A DNA stretch of 64,000 bases from Saccharothrix ecbatanensis (GTDB lineage: Bacteria; Actinomycetota; Actinomycetes; Mycobacteriales; Pseudonocardiaceae), in the NCBI RefSeq assembly GCF_014205015.1, contig NZ_JACHMO010000001.1, positions 2,728,001 through 2,792,000 on the forward strand. Reading direction: 5' to 3'. Both the position numbers and the translations under genes were made by a program. The notes under the pieces are model-generated. The model saw only the letters and a list, made by a program, of their open reading frames with translations, did no database searches and had not been told where the DNA came from. Below are positions 33,187 through 40,792 of the stretch, in pieces; position 1 is the stretch's first letter; each line of letters begins with the position of its first letter.

Positions 33187-34130
33187 TAGCCCAGGATCGA
33201 GATCATCGTGTGCGCGGTGGTGGTGCTCGGCCGGTCACTCACCTGGCCGTCGCCGAGCTCCACCACCCGCCAGACGCCGTCCTGACGCCGGGCCAGGTCG
33301 ACCGCGACGAACCGCAGATGTCCCACGAGCGGCCCGATCGCGGCCAGGTCCGGCGCGTCGCTCGGATTGCCAGTCGAGTCGCCCAGCTCGCCAGTCGCGT
33401 CATGCGGGGTGCCGGCTGCGTCATGCGACGTGCCGGCTGCGTCATGCGGGGTGTCCGGGTGAGGGCCGACGAGGGCGCACACGCCGTCCACCCACCACGT
33501 ACGGACCTCGGACGAGGTGAACGGCTCGAAGCGGCGAAGCACGAATCCGCCGGTGGCATCGTCGTCCCGCAGCTCGATGAGGCGACGTGCGACGTCCCAG
33601 GCGGCGTCGGCGTCGGCCAGGTCCGGGATGTACGCGGCTTCGTGCCAGTAGTGCTTCATCGACTTGGTGTAGTCCCGCAGCACGGCAGGGCCGGCGCGGA
33701 GTCGTTCGCGGGCTCGCTCGAACTCTTCCCGGTCGAAGCCGTCGGTCCAGACGGACTCCGGCGTGAGGTCCTTGAAGTCGTCGTACCAGCCCGGCAGTTC
33801 GTGCGCGCTGCGGTACTGGTCGGCGGTGGTCCGCAGCACGGCGCCCCGTCGCGCGAGCGCGTCCGCGAAAGCCGCGTAGTGCTCGGACCGCAGCATCCAA
33901 CCGCGGTAGACAGCGCGATGGACGGCGCGGTGGACGGCGTCCCCAGGCTCCTCGGGCACCGGCACCTTGGCGACCGCACGCGCTGCTTCGCCGCGGGCGA
34001 GTAAGTCGTGGTCGACCAAGGCGACCCGGTGCCCGGCGTCACGGGCGGCGGTGGCTTCCGCTGTGAAGTGCGGGTCGGGGCGGGTGGAGCGGAGCGGGTC
34101 GGCCGGCACCAGGAGCATCATGGCCGTCAT
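33186..34130 (-). CDS. ATP-grasp domain protein (DUF4343-like)
   Basis: 314 residues. Features of ATP-grasp ligases: LRDYTKSMKHYW, GFVLRRFEPFTSSEVRTWWV and RFVAVDLARR...WRVVELGDGQVS. Members join amines to carboxylates or modify peptides; substrate unknown. About residues 227-248 hold three copies of a 7-residue repeat (HDAAGTx), encoded by a 21-bp tandem repeat at about 33397-33456, an insertion likely to vary in copy number. No strong ribosome site before the first ATG. Confidence 0.75.
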   Translation of the reverse strand: MTAMMLLVPADPLRSTRPDPHFTAEATAARDAGHRVALVDHDLLARGEAARAVAKVPVPEEPGDAVHRAVHRAVYRGWMLRSEHYAAFADALARRGAVLRTTADQYRSAHELPGWYDDFKDLTPESVWTDGFDREEFERARERLRAGPAVLRDYTKSMKHYWHEAAYIPDLADADAAWDVARRLIELRDDDATGGFVLRRFEPFTSSEVRTWWVDGVCALVGPHPDTPHDAAGTSHDAAGTPHDATGELGDSTGNPSDAPDLAAIGPLVGHLRFVAVDLARRQDGVWRVVELGDGQVSDRPSTTTAHTMISILG

Positions 34131-34469
34131 GGTGATCGATCGGCACGTCTGTTGCCGGCGGGTTTATCGCCCGGCTGGGCCTGAGGCTGGGTCTGAGCCG
34201 GCAGTGGGAGTGAGTGTGCGGGCGTGGGAGTGGCGGGAGTGCTGTGCGCTTGGCGCGTCGTGGGGTTGGTCGCGGGCCTCGTTGTTTTAACCGACGTTTG
34301 AGTTCAATGATAACGGCGTCTTGCTTCAACGTGCCGGCATGATCACCCGTTCGTGGAGCTGACGGATCAGAAAGCCGCAGGTCAGAGCGGGTCCGACCTC
34401 GCGTCGTCACCGGACCACTGTGGCACGGTGACGACGCGCGCGCTGTGCGGCTACGGGTGGGTCAGGCGG
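34131..34469. other. 339-bp intergenic region without a supported gene
   Basis: Lies between the ATP-grasp gene (start at 34130) and the end of the ESX operon (34470). Contains an AT-richer patch at about 34285-34315 that could hold a minus-strand promoter for the ATP-grasp gene, a G-rich plus strand with short GTGGGAGTG-like repeats at 34205-34250, a strong hairpin at 34401-34437 and the start of a 19-bp repeat at 34447. Short open frames here show no coding signal. Confidence 0.6.
34401..34437. terminator. terminator hairpin of the ESX-accessory operon
   Basis: Perfect 12-bp stem GCGTCGTCACCG with its complement and a 13-base loop, 33 bases past the stop of the last gene (esterase) on the minus strand. 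Confidence 0.75.
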
Positions 34470-34484
34470 CTACGGGTGGGTCAG
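34447..34484. repeat. two tandem 19-bp repeats covering the esterase stop
   Basis: The unit GCGGCTACGGGTGGGTCAG occurs twice head to tail. On the coding strand each unit reads CTGACCCACCCGTAGCCGC, so the final Thr-His-Pro codons and TAG stop of the esterase are duplicated beyond the gene. Confidence 0.85.
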
Positions 34485-35543
34485 GTTGTCCATCAGCAGA
34501 CCGACGAAGTGGTTCATGTCGGCCAGCAGGCACGGGAACTGCGCGTGTTTGCCGGTGCAGCCCTCCGCCCACCCGCCACCATCGCCGTAATCCACGAACG
34601 TGTGCGGGATGCCCGCCGCCACCAGGTGATCCCGGGCAACCCGGTTCGTCGCCCTGGCCCGGTTCTCCAACACGGCCAGGACCGTATCCACCGTGAGGTC
34701 GCCGCCGTCGCCGGTGTACATCGCCACACCCATGCCGCGCAGCGGTCCGACGTGCTGCGCCGGGCTCTCCCGGTTCCACACCCCGTCGAACGGCCACACC
34801 GGCGGACCGAAGATCGCGTCCACCGCCACCGTCGGCACACCGCTCCCGGACAGCTGCGTGGACCCGACGACCGCCACCCGCTGTTCCTGGCTGAGCAGGT
34901 CCAACCCACCGGAGAAGCTACCGACGTACCCGAACAGCTCCGGCCGGTGCTCGGCGTAGTGGAACGCGCCGAACCCACCCATCGAGTGCCCCGAGATCGC
35001 CCGGCCGTCCCTCGTCGGGATCGTCCGCAGGTTCGCGTCCACGAACGGGATCACCTGGTCCAGGTGGAACGTCTCCCAGTTCTGCGGCCCGAGCGCGGCC
35101 GGCGGGTACACCCAGTTCGTGTACCACCCGCGGCCTGAACCGTTGGGCGCCACCGTGATCAGCGGGACGCCGACCGTGCTCTCCTCGAACAACCTCTGGT
35201 TGGCGGCCGTGTTCGGGCGGTCCGGGTGGCCGTGCAGGTGGTACTGCACCGGGTAACGGGTGGCGGCGGCCTGGTCGTAGCCCTCCGGCAGCGTCACCAT
35301 GATCGCGTGCTCACCGGAGACCTGGCCTTCCATCACCGAGTACGCCGGCACCTGGGCGGTCCGGACGGTGAACACGAACGTGCGTTCGTCCGCGTCCACC
35401 CACTTCGGCTGGCTCACCACCGTCAGCCCATGCCCATCGGCGAACACGGGCGGCGCGCTCGCTGCGTGCGCGCTCGTGCCTCCGGAGAGCAGGCCGAGCA
35501 AGCCGAGCACCACGACGAACGCGGTCGGTCGCCGTCGCCGCAT
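34470..35543 (-). CDS. secreted alpha/beta-hydrolase esterase (esterase D/antigen-85-like family)
   Basis: 357 residues from ATG 35543, which overlaps the stop of the upstream gene by one base (TGATG) and sits behind GGGGGAGG. Signal peptide about 1-29 (GGTSAHAAS). Nucleophile Ser187 in ISGHSMGGFGAFHYAEH; oxyanion region YHLHGHPDRP. Related to bacterial esterase D and the mycolyltransferase-like esterase family; exported, substrate unknown. Last gene of an eight-gene operon that begins with ESX accessory genes, so it may act on the envelope together with the preceding serine hydrolase. Confidence 0.87.
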   Translation of the reverse strand: MRRRRPTAFVVVLGLLGLLSGGTSAHAASAPPVFADGHGLTVVSQPKWVDADERTFVFTVRTAQVPAYSVMEGQVSGEHAIMVTLPEGYDQAAATRYPVQYHLHGHPDRPNTAANQRLFEESTVGVPLITVAPNGSGRGWYTNWVYPPAALGPQNWETFHLDQVIPFVDANLRTIPTRDGRAISGHSMGGFGAFHYAEHRPELFGYVGSFSGGLDLLSQEQRVAVVGSTQLSGSGVPTVAVDAIFGPPVWPFDGVWNRESPAQHVGPLRGMGVAMYTGDGGDLTVDTVLAVLENRARATNRVARDHLVAAGIPHTFVDYGDGGGWAEGCTGKHAQFPCLLADMNHFVGLLMDNLTHP

Positions 35544-36658
35544 CACGCCTCCCCCTCACACAGCGCGGAATCGGCAACGGCGCCGATGGACGGTGTCGTG
35601 TTGGCGTTGTTCGAGTTGGTGACCACCGAAGCGAACCGGCCGTCGTCGGTGACCAGGGTCATCGAGTAGTGCCCGGTGGGCAGGCTGCCGTCGTGGCCCC
35701 ATGCCTCACCGCCGCACGACAGGGGCACCCTGGCCAGCGACAACCCGTAGAAGCCGCCCGGCGTGAGGGTCCGCATCTCGGCGAGCGCGGCGGCCGAGAC
35801 GACGCGGCCGTCGAGGAGTGCCCGGTAGAACTTCGCCAGGTCGTCCAGGGTGGACGCCATCGCGCCGGCGGTGCTCCAGAACGACAGCTCGGTCGCGGTG
35901 GTGGCCTCGACCCAGAAGAAGAACGGGCCGGCCCTGCCGCCCAGGTAGCCGGGCAGGTACGGGTCGGCCAAAGCTCGGACTCGCGGCGCGGGGAAGGACG
36001 TGCGAGTCAAGCCGAGCGGCACGATGAGCCGTTCGGTGATCACGTCGCCGACCGTGCGGCCGGTGATCCGCTCGATCAGCATGCCCAGGACCAGGTAGCC
36101 GACGTTGGTGTACTTCCAGTCCGTGCCGGGCGGGAACTGCGGCGGTTCGTCCATCGCCGACCGCACCAGCTCGGCGAGCGAGTAGGTGCCGTCGGGGTTG
36201 GGCACGGCGTCGCGGACGTCCCTGACCAGTCCGCTGGTCATCTGGAGGAGCCGGCGGACCGTGATGACGTTGCCGTCGTAGTTGCCGGTGACGACGCCGG
36301 GGAGGTAACGCTCGATCGGCGCGTCCAGCGTAACGAGCCCTTCATCCACGAGCTGGAGCACCACTGCCGCCGTGAACGGCTTCGTCTGGCTACCGATGCG
36401 GAAGTGGTCGGTTGCCGTGAGCGGGCGGTTCTGGTTGATCTTGGCGGTGCCGCTGGTCAGCGTCCACGAGCCGGTGGCGTTCCCCGCGTGGACGGCGGCG
36501 CCCGGTCCGGCCTGTGAGCGGTAGCGGTCGAGCACGGCCCTGGTCGCGGGGTGGTCGTCCTGCGCGGCGGCGACCACGGGCGTGGTGACACCGGCCGTGA
36601 CGGCCAACGCGACACCGCCCGCGATCGCGGCCAGCCACCGGCGAATCGTGCCGGTCAT
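35543..36658 (-). CDS. secreted serine hydrolase of the beta-lactamase/D-Ala-D-Ala carboxypeptidase (class C) family
   Basis: 371 residues; ATG overlaps the previous stop (ATGA). Signal peptide about 1-32 (TTPVVAAAQ). Catalytic motifs: SxxK at 90-93 (GSQTKPFT), YxN at 183-185 (KYTNVGY), and HDG near the C-terminus (WGHDGSLPTG). The family includes DD-peptidases, esterases and AmpC-type enzymes; no transpeptidase domain, so a peptidoglycan- or ester-directed hydrolase. Translationally coupled between a WXG-type protein gene and an esterase gene. Confidence 0.88.
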   Translation of the reverse strand: MTGTIRRWLAAIAGGVALAVTAGVTTPVVAAAQDDHPATRAVLDRYRSQAGPGAAVHAGNATGSWTLTSGTAKINQNRPLTATDHFRIGSQTKPFTAAVVLQLVDEGLVTLDAPIERYLPGVVTGNYDGNVITVRRLLQMTSGLVRDVRDAVPNPDGTYSLAELVRSAMDEPPQFPPGTDWKYTNVGYLVLGMLIERITGRTVGDVITERLIVPLGLTRTSFPAPRVRALADPYLPGYLGGRAGPFFFWVEATTATELSFWSTAGAMASTLDDLAKFYRALLDGRVVSAAALAEMRTLTPGGFYGLSLARVPLSCGGEAWGHDGSLPTGHYSMTLVTDDGRFASVVTNSNNANTTPSIGAVADSALCEGEA

Positions 36659-37524
36659 GCCGGTTCGTCCGTCGTCGGTGACGTCGGGTCTGCGGGCTTG
36701 GCGGTGGGCTCGGCTGCGGGCTTGGCCGCGGGGCCGGCCGATTGGCTCTGCTCGCCGATGAACGACAGGACCTCCTTGACGACCTTCAGCACGCTCAATG
36801 CGCCTTCGACCAGCTTGATCAGGTTCTCGCCGGACGCCAGCAGCTCGGCCAGCTTGCCGGCGATCCGCGTGCCGCAGTCGACCGCGATCTGGACGCACTG
36901 CGGGATCGCCACCGCGATGCTCTGCCCGAACGTCGCCGGGGCCGCCGCCACCGCCTGGGTGATGATCGGGGTGATCTTGCCGACCGCCTCGGTGATCAGC
37001 TGGGTGACGTCCGCGACGACCTTCGCCACCACCTCGCCGGCCGCGATCATCGCCTTGGCCGAGGTGAGCGAGGTCTCGGCGATCGACAGGATGCCGTCGG
37101 CCAGCTCGGTGCCGGTCTTCAGGTAGTCGGTGGAGGCCTCGCCGGACCACTCGCTGGTCTCGTCGCCGACGGAGGACCGGTACTCCTCGGCGACCGACGT
37201 CGCGTCCCGCCCGGCCGTGTCGAACTCGGTCGCGCCCGAGGTGACGGAGTCCGGGTCGCCGCGCAGCTGGTCGAGCGGCTCCTCCAGGAACGAGATCATC
37301 GGCGTGAGGAAGCCGACGCCCGCGCTGTCCAGGGCCGACAGCGGCCGTTCGGTCGAGCCGAGCGCACCCAACGGGGCGGGCTGTCCTCCGGCCAGATCGG
37401 ACGACAGCCACTCCTTGTTGTCGACGGCCGCACCGGCGGCCCGCAGTTCGGCGAGCAGCGCGTTGATCCGTGCCACGTCCGTTGCCGGCTCGGCCACCTC
37501 GGACCGGGTCAGTGTCGTCACCAC
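36655..37524 (-). CDS. long WXG100-type ESX-associated protein
   Basis: 289 residues from GTG 37524 (or 37521) after GGGAGG, overlapping the EspC-like gene. Mostly helical. An N-terminal helix (VARINALLAELRAAGAAV), then around residue 160 SEWSGEASTDYLKTGTELADGI with the W-x-G turn and a following helical hairpin, as in WXG100-type targets; the next 100 residues are amphipathic and Ala/Val-rich (ITEAVGKITPIITQAVAAA), and the C-terminus is a Pro/Ala/Lys-rich tail. Probably a type VII substrate or partner; longer than canonical 100-residue proteins. Function inferred from context. Confidence 0.7.
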   Translation of the reverse strand: MVTTLTRSEVAEPATDVARINALLAELRAAGAAVDNKEWLSSDLAGGQPAPLGALGSTERPLSALDSAGVGFLTPMISFLEEPLDQLRGDPDSVTSGATEFDTAGRDATSVAEEYRSSVGDETSEWSGEASTDYLKTGTELADGILSIAETSLTSAKAMIAAGEVVAKVVADVTQLITEAVGKITPIITQAVAAAPATFGQSIAVAIPQCVQIAVDCGTRIAGKLAELLASGENLIKLVEGALSVLKVVKEVLSFIGEQSQSAGPAAKPAAEPTAKPADPTSPTTDEPA

Positions 37525-37883
37525 CGGAAGCCCTCCCCCATGGTCGCCTCGATGCCGGTCAACCCGGTGGCGCTGTCGTCGTCGGTCCGCTCGTACTGGT
37601 CGGCTGCCTGCCTCAAGCCGCTGCTGACCTTGTCCAATGTGGAGGCGGCGTGGCCGAACGCGTCGAGCGTGGTGGCCATCGCGCCGCCCAGACCGGCGGT
37701 GAGGAAGCCGGCGAACGAGCCCAGCGACTGCTCGCCGAGCGAGTCCGGCAGCCGGGTGCCGGACTCGCTGAGCAGGTCGGCGCGGCCGGCCAACGTGCGA
37801 GCGTGCGCGCGCAGCTGCTCGGGGTCGACGGTGAAGGCGTCCGCGGTAGAAGGGCCTGTGGTGGGAGCGTCTGCGCCGGTCAT
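37518..37883 (-). CDS. EspC-family type VII secretion protein
   Basis: 121 residues; ATG overlaps the YbaB stop (ATGA). After a disordered start, DAFTVDPEQLRAHARTLAGRADLL matches the EspC-family opening (hydrophobic-V-D-x-x-x-L-x-x-H-A), followed by a second helix with LDKVSSGLRQAADQYERTDD, close to the YxxxD/E-type export signal. In mycobacteria EspC is an ESX-1-dependent secreted protein; here a homologue of unknown role. Confidence 0.75.
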   Translation of the reverse strand: MTGADAPTTGPSTADAFTVDPEQLRAHARTLAGRADLLSESGTRLPDSLGEQSLGSFAGFLTAGLGGAMATTLDAFGHAASTLDKVSSGLRQAADQYERTDDDSATGLTGIEATMGEGFRW

Positions 37884-38227
37884 CGCGTGACCTCCGCGGG
37901 CTGGTGCTCGGTGATCCGTTCCAGCGCCTCGCCCTCACCGAGGTAGCCGGCCATCACCTCGGTCATCCGCGCGCCCGCCAGCCGTTGTGCCTCACGGGCG
38001 GTGGCGACGATGAGCACGGCGAGCGCGTCCACCTCCAGCTTTCGGGCCGCCGGCGTCAACGTGACCTGGTCGAGCACTCCCCCGGCGTTCACCGTCACGG
38101 TGACCTCACCTCGCGGCGATGTCGCGCTCGCTCCCACCTCACGCAGGCTCGCACTCGCCGCACGGGCGCCGTGCGCCGCCCGTTCGAGCCGTTCCCGGTA
38201 GTCCGCCAGCCACTGTGCTGAATCCAT
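37880..38227 (-). CDS. YbaB/EbfC-family protein within ESX operon
   Basis: 115 residues from ATG 38227 behind GGGGAGG. Pattern of YbaB: N-terminal helix (WLADYRERLERAAHGARAAS), central beta-sheet (GEVTVTVNAGGVLDQVTLTPAARK), C-terminal helix. Classic YbaB dimers bind DNA; paralogues inside actinobacterial ESX-accessory operons are common and may instead be small chaperones or substrates. Begins 40 bases after the espG stop. Confidence 0.8.
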   Translation of the reverse strand: MDSAQWLADYRERLERAAHGARAASASLREVGASATSPRGEVTVTVNAGGVLDQVTLTPAARKLEVDALAVLIVATAREAQRLAGARMTEVMAGYLGEGEALERITEHQPAEVTR

Positions 38228-38267
38228 GGTCCTCCCCTTTCCTGGCTCCACTTGTTCCGCCCGACCT

Positions 38268-39071
38268 CTAGGCGCGGGCGATCGCCGCGATCTCGCCGAG
38301 CACCCGGACGAGGTCGCTGTGCCGCAACGGGTTGACGCTCACCCAGCCGCCGTCCCCGTGATCCACCCGGACCCGCCCCCGTGCGCTGTCCAACCACGAC
38401 ACCTCGCACGGCCGGGTGACGGCGTCGCCGCCGGATCGGCGGACGACCCCGAGCTGCCCCCTGCCCGTCACCGCCGGGAACAGCTGGACGAGCCGGTCGA
38501 CCACGGCCTCGTCACCGCCGTACGCGCGGACCAACTCGCGCACGCGCCGCCGGGTGACGTCGTCGGCGTCGGTCGTGTCCGGCGTGTCGGCGAGCAGCCG
38601 CATCGCGCTGTCGACCACGCCGGGCGGCAACGTGACCGGCATGGTCACCGCTGCCCGGACCGCGGGGATCAAGCCGGCGAGTTCGTCCTCCAGGGCGGTG
38701 GCTTCGACCACCGTCACCTGGACCGCTTGGCCGTCGTGCGACTGGTTGCACACGACCGCCCGGTCCCCGTAGACCATGGCCACCGCGCCGATCTCCACAC
38801 CGCCGCCGACCACCACCAGGTCGACCGCGCCCCGGTACTCCCGCAACGCTCTGACCAGCTCGTCCGCGACGCCGACCGGTCCTTCGTCGGTGGCGAGCCC
38901 TCGGGCGCACAGCGTGTGGCCGGCCGAAGCGAGCAACGCGTCCCGTTCGTCGGCGAACCGGCCGAACGACGGCACCCGCAGCGGGAACGGGAAGCGCACC
39001 CCGGCGTGGGTGGCGAGGAGGTCCAGCTCGACGGGTTCGAAGCACGCCGCACGCTCGATCGCGGCGGTCAC
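38268..39071 (-). CDS. espG: EspG-family ESX secretion chaperone
   Basis: 267 residues; GTG start overlaps the stop of the 117-residue gene (GTGA). Recognised by the EspG pattern: FEPVELDLLATHAGVRFPFPLRVPSFGRFADERDALL at the N-terminus (shown here in parts), central beta-sheet (VDLVVVGGGVEIGAVAMVYGD) and C-terminal WLDSARGRVRVD. EspG binds the tip of PE-PPE heterodimers and keeps them soluble before export. A PPE-like gene lies two genes upstream, supporting the call. Confidence 0.83.
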   Translation of the reverse strand: MTAAIERAACFEPVELDLLATHAGVRFPFPLRVPSFGRFADERDALLASAGHTLCARGLATDEGPVGVADELVRALREYRGAVDLVVVGGGVEIGAVAMVYGDRAVVCNQSHDGQAVQVTVVEATALEDELAGLIPAVRAAVTMPVTLPPGVVDSAMRLLADTPDTTDADDVTRRRVRELVRAYGGDEAVVDRLVQLFPAVTGRGQLGVVRRSGGDAVTRPCEVSWLDSARGRVRVDHGDGGWVSVNPLRHSDLVRVLGEIAAIARA

Positions 39072-39421
39072 GACGCCGCCCCGTCCGTCCGCGGGGAGCC
39101 ACCGGCGGCCTGGACGCCCTTGCCGGTGTCTCCGTCGACCTTGGCGTAGGCGGCCTTGGCCTCGGCCAGCATCCGCCGGAACTCCACCACCTCGCGTTGC
39201 GCCGCGCTCACCTCGCCGGCCAGACCGGACTCCCCCGCCGCCGCACGCAGCCGCGTCGCCAACTCGACCGCCGGCGGCGCGGTGCCGAGCATCGGCTGCC
39301 GTTCGGCCAGCCGGCTCACCGCGGTCACCAGGTCGCCGGTGAGGTCGCCGAGCTTGGTCAGCGTCGTGATCCGCAGCTCGATCTGGTCCAGCTCGACCTG
39401 GTAGCCCTGCCCGGCGTTCAC
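39068..39421 (-). CDS. small helical ESX-associated protein (117 aa)
   Basis: GTG start overlaps the PPE-like stop (GTGA); the end overlaps espG (GTGA). Predicted two-helix hairpin: YQVELDQIELRITTLTKLGD, then EVSAAQREVVEFRRMLAEAK, with heptad-like spacing and no W-x-G. It takes the place of a PE partner next to the PPE-like gene and could be its dimer partner; no PE motif is seen, so this is inference from position and size. Confidence 0.65.
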   Translation of the reverse strand: MNAGQGYQVELDQIELRITTLTKLGDLTGDLVTAVSRLAERQPMLGTAPPAVELATRLRAAAGESGLAGEVSAAQREVVEFRRMLAEAKAAYAKVDGDTGKGVQAAGGSPRTDGAAS

Positions 39422-40683
39422 AGCTGTGCTCCCGTCGTCAGGCCGATGACCGCCGGGCTGACCGGCAGGTCCACGGTGAACAGGCCGTGGTCGACAGTCG
39501 GCATCTGGTTCTCGTGCGGCTCGTCGTCGTTGCCGGTTCTCCCGCCGCCGACCGGCGCCATCACCCCGCCGTTCGCGCCCGTACGTGCCGAGGTTTCGCT
39601 CCCGTGGTGCGTGGTGGGCATTCCGAGCACACCGGCGGTCATGCCGGCCAGCACGCCGGCACGCGGTCCGGGCCCCAACGACACGCCATGACCGGCGGTC
39701 GGTGCGCCGATGGCCTGGTTCATGCCGGCCACCGACCCTCCGCCGAGGAGACGTGACCACGGCACCCCGCCCCGCGTGCCCGCCGACGTGCCGCCAGTCG
39801 TGCCGAGCGGCATGCCGCCACCCGTGCCTGCGGGAACGTCGGCGCGGAGCACCGGAGTAGCCGGCGGGATCGCTCCCCGCGCCTGGTCGATCAGCCGGCT
39901 GCCGCCCACGAGGCTGGACTCGTAGGTCCGCATCGCGCGGATGGCCTCGGCCTTCTGCTGGTCCACCGAGGCCGCGCCGAAGTAGAAGCTGAACCCCGCA
40001 CTGCCCACCGCGCCGAACGCCGTGCCCATGCCTGAGGTCGGAGCCGTGCCGAAGATCCCGGCGTAGTTCGGGATGGACGGCAAGGAGGCCGTCGACCAGC
40101 TGGGAATGGTCGATCCGGTGAAGAAGTTCGGCGCGGTCGGGAAGTTCGGTGCCATCGGGATGGTCGGCGCGGTCGAGAAGGTCGGGATGGCCGGTGCTGC
40201 TGGGAAGCTTGCTGTCGTCGGGATGGTCGGCATCGACTGCGCCAAGGCCGCCGCGAAGCCGCCCGTCCCGAAGGCGGACTGCACCCGCGTCGCCGGATCG
40301 CCGTCGATCGGCGCCACAGGCTCGGCCGGTGGCGGCGGCATCATGGCCCTGGCCGTGGCCAACGCGTCGGCCGCCTCCTGCGCGGCCCGTTGCCCCGCGT
40401 ACGCCAGCTCGCTGATCTTCTCCACCCGGCCGGCCAGCGCGTCCAGCCGGTCGGCCGCCTCCTCCGCCGCCGAGCCCTGCCACCCGTCCAGCAACGCGAC
40501 CCGCTGTTCCCGCAACACCTCGGCGTGCGTGTCCAGCGCGGCGCGGTACTGCGCCCACTCGGTGGCGACCACGCTGACGTCGGCGACGTCGGCGTCCTGC
40601 CACAGCATCCGGTACAGCTCTTCGTGGCTGTACGCCTCCCAGTTCACCGCACCCGCCGGTGACGCCGACTCCTCGGTTGGCAC
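39418..40683 (-). CDS. PPE-like / WXG-containing type VII substrate with Pro-rich low-complexity tail
   Basis: 421 residues from GTG 40683 behind GGGAGGGGG. The N-terminal 110 residues form a helical PPE/WXG-like domain (VNWEAYSHEELYRML; long helices; LLDGWQGSAAEEAADRL with W-x-G). Then PPPPAEPVAP and a low-complexity middle with repeated IPT/APNFP/TIP motifs (about 160-230), and a Gly-rich C-terminus. Likely the exported protein recognised by EspG. First gene of the operon; 109 bases separate it from the NACHT gene. Confidence 0.75.
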   Translation of the reverse strand: MPTEESASPAGAVNWEAYSHEELYRMLWQDADVADVSVVATEWAQYRAALDTHAEVLREQRVALLDGWQGSAAEEAADRLDALAGRVEKISELAYAGQRAAQEAADALATARAMMPPPPAEPVAPIDGDPATRVQSAFGTGGFAAALAQSMPTIPTTASFPAAPAIPTFSTAPTIPMAPNFPTAPNFFTGSTIPSWSTASLPSIPNYAGIFGTAPTSGMGTAFGAVGSAGFSFYFGAASVDQQKAEAIRAMRTYESSLVGGSRLIDQARGAIPPATPVLRADVPAGTGGGMPLGTTGGTSAGTRGGVPWSRLLGGGSVAGMNQAIGAPTAGHGVSLGPGPRAGVLAGMTAGVLGMPTTHHGSETSARTGANGGVMAPVGGGRTGNDDEPHENQMPTVDHGLFTVDLPVSPAVIGLTTGAQL

Positions 40684-40792
40684 CCCGCGACCCCCTCCCA
40701 CTGCCGGCCTCCACCGGACACTGCCAATGCTCACGGCGCGGGGGACGGCGGGACAGGCCAGGAAGGCGGCCATCTATGGCCGGTGGCCGTGA

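Noticed and set aside
33390..33460. Possible CRISPR-like repeat
   Set aside because: The 21-bp units are contiguous and in frame within a coding gene, with no spacers.
34039..34410. Short minus-strand frame in the 34.1-34.4 kb gap
   Set aside because: Arg/Pro-rich, no ribosome site, overlaps the terminator hairpin; no coding evidence.
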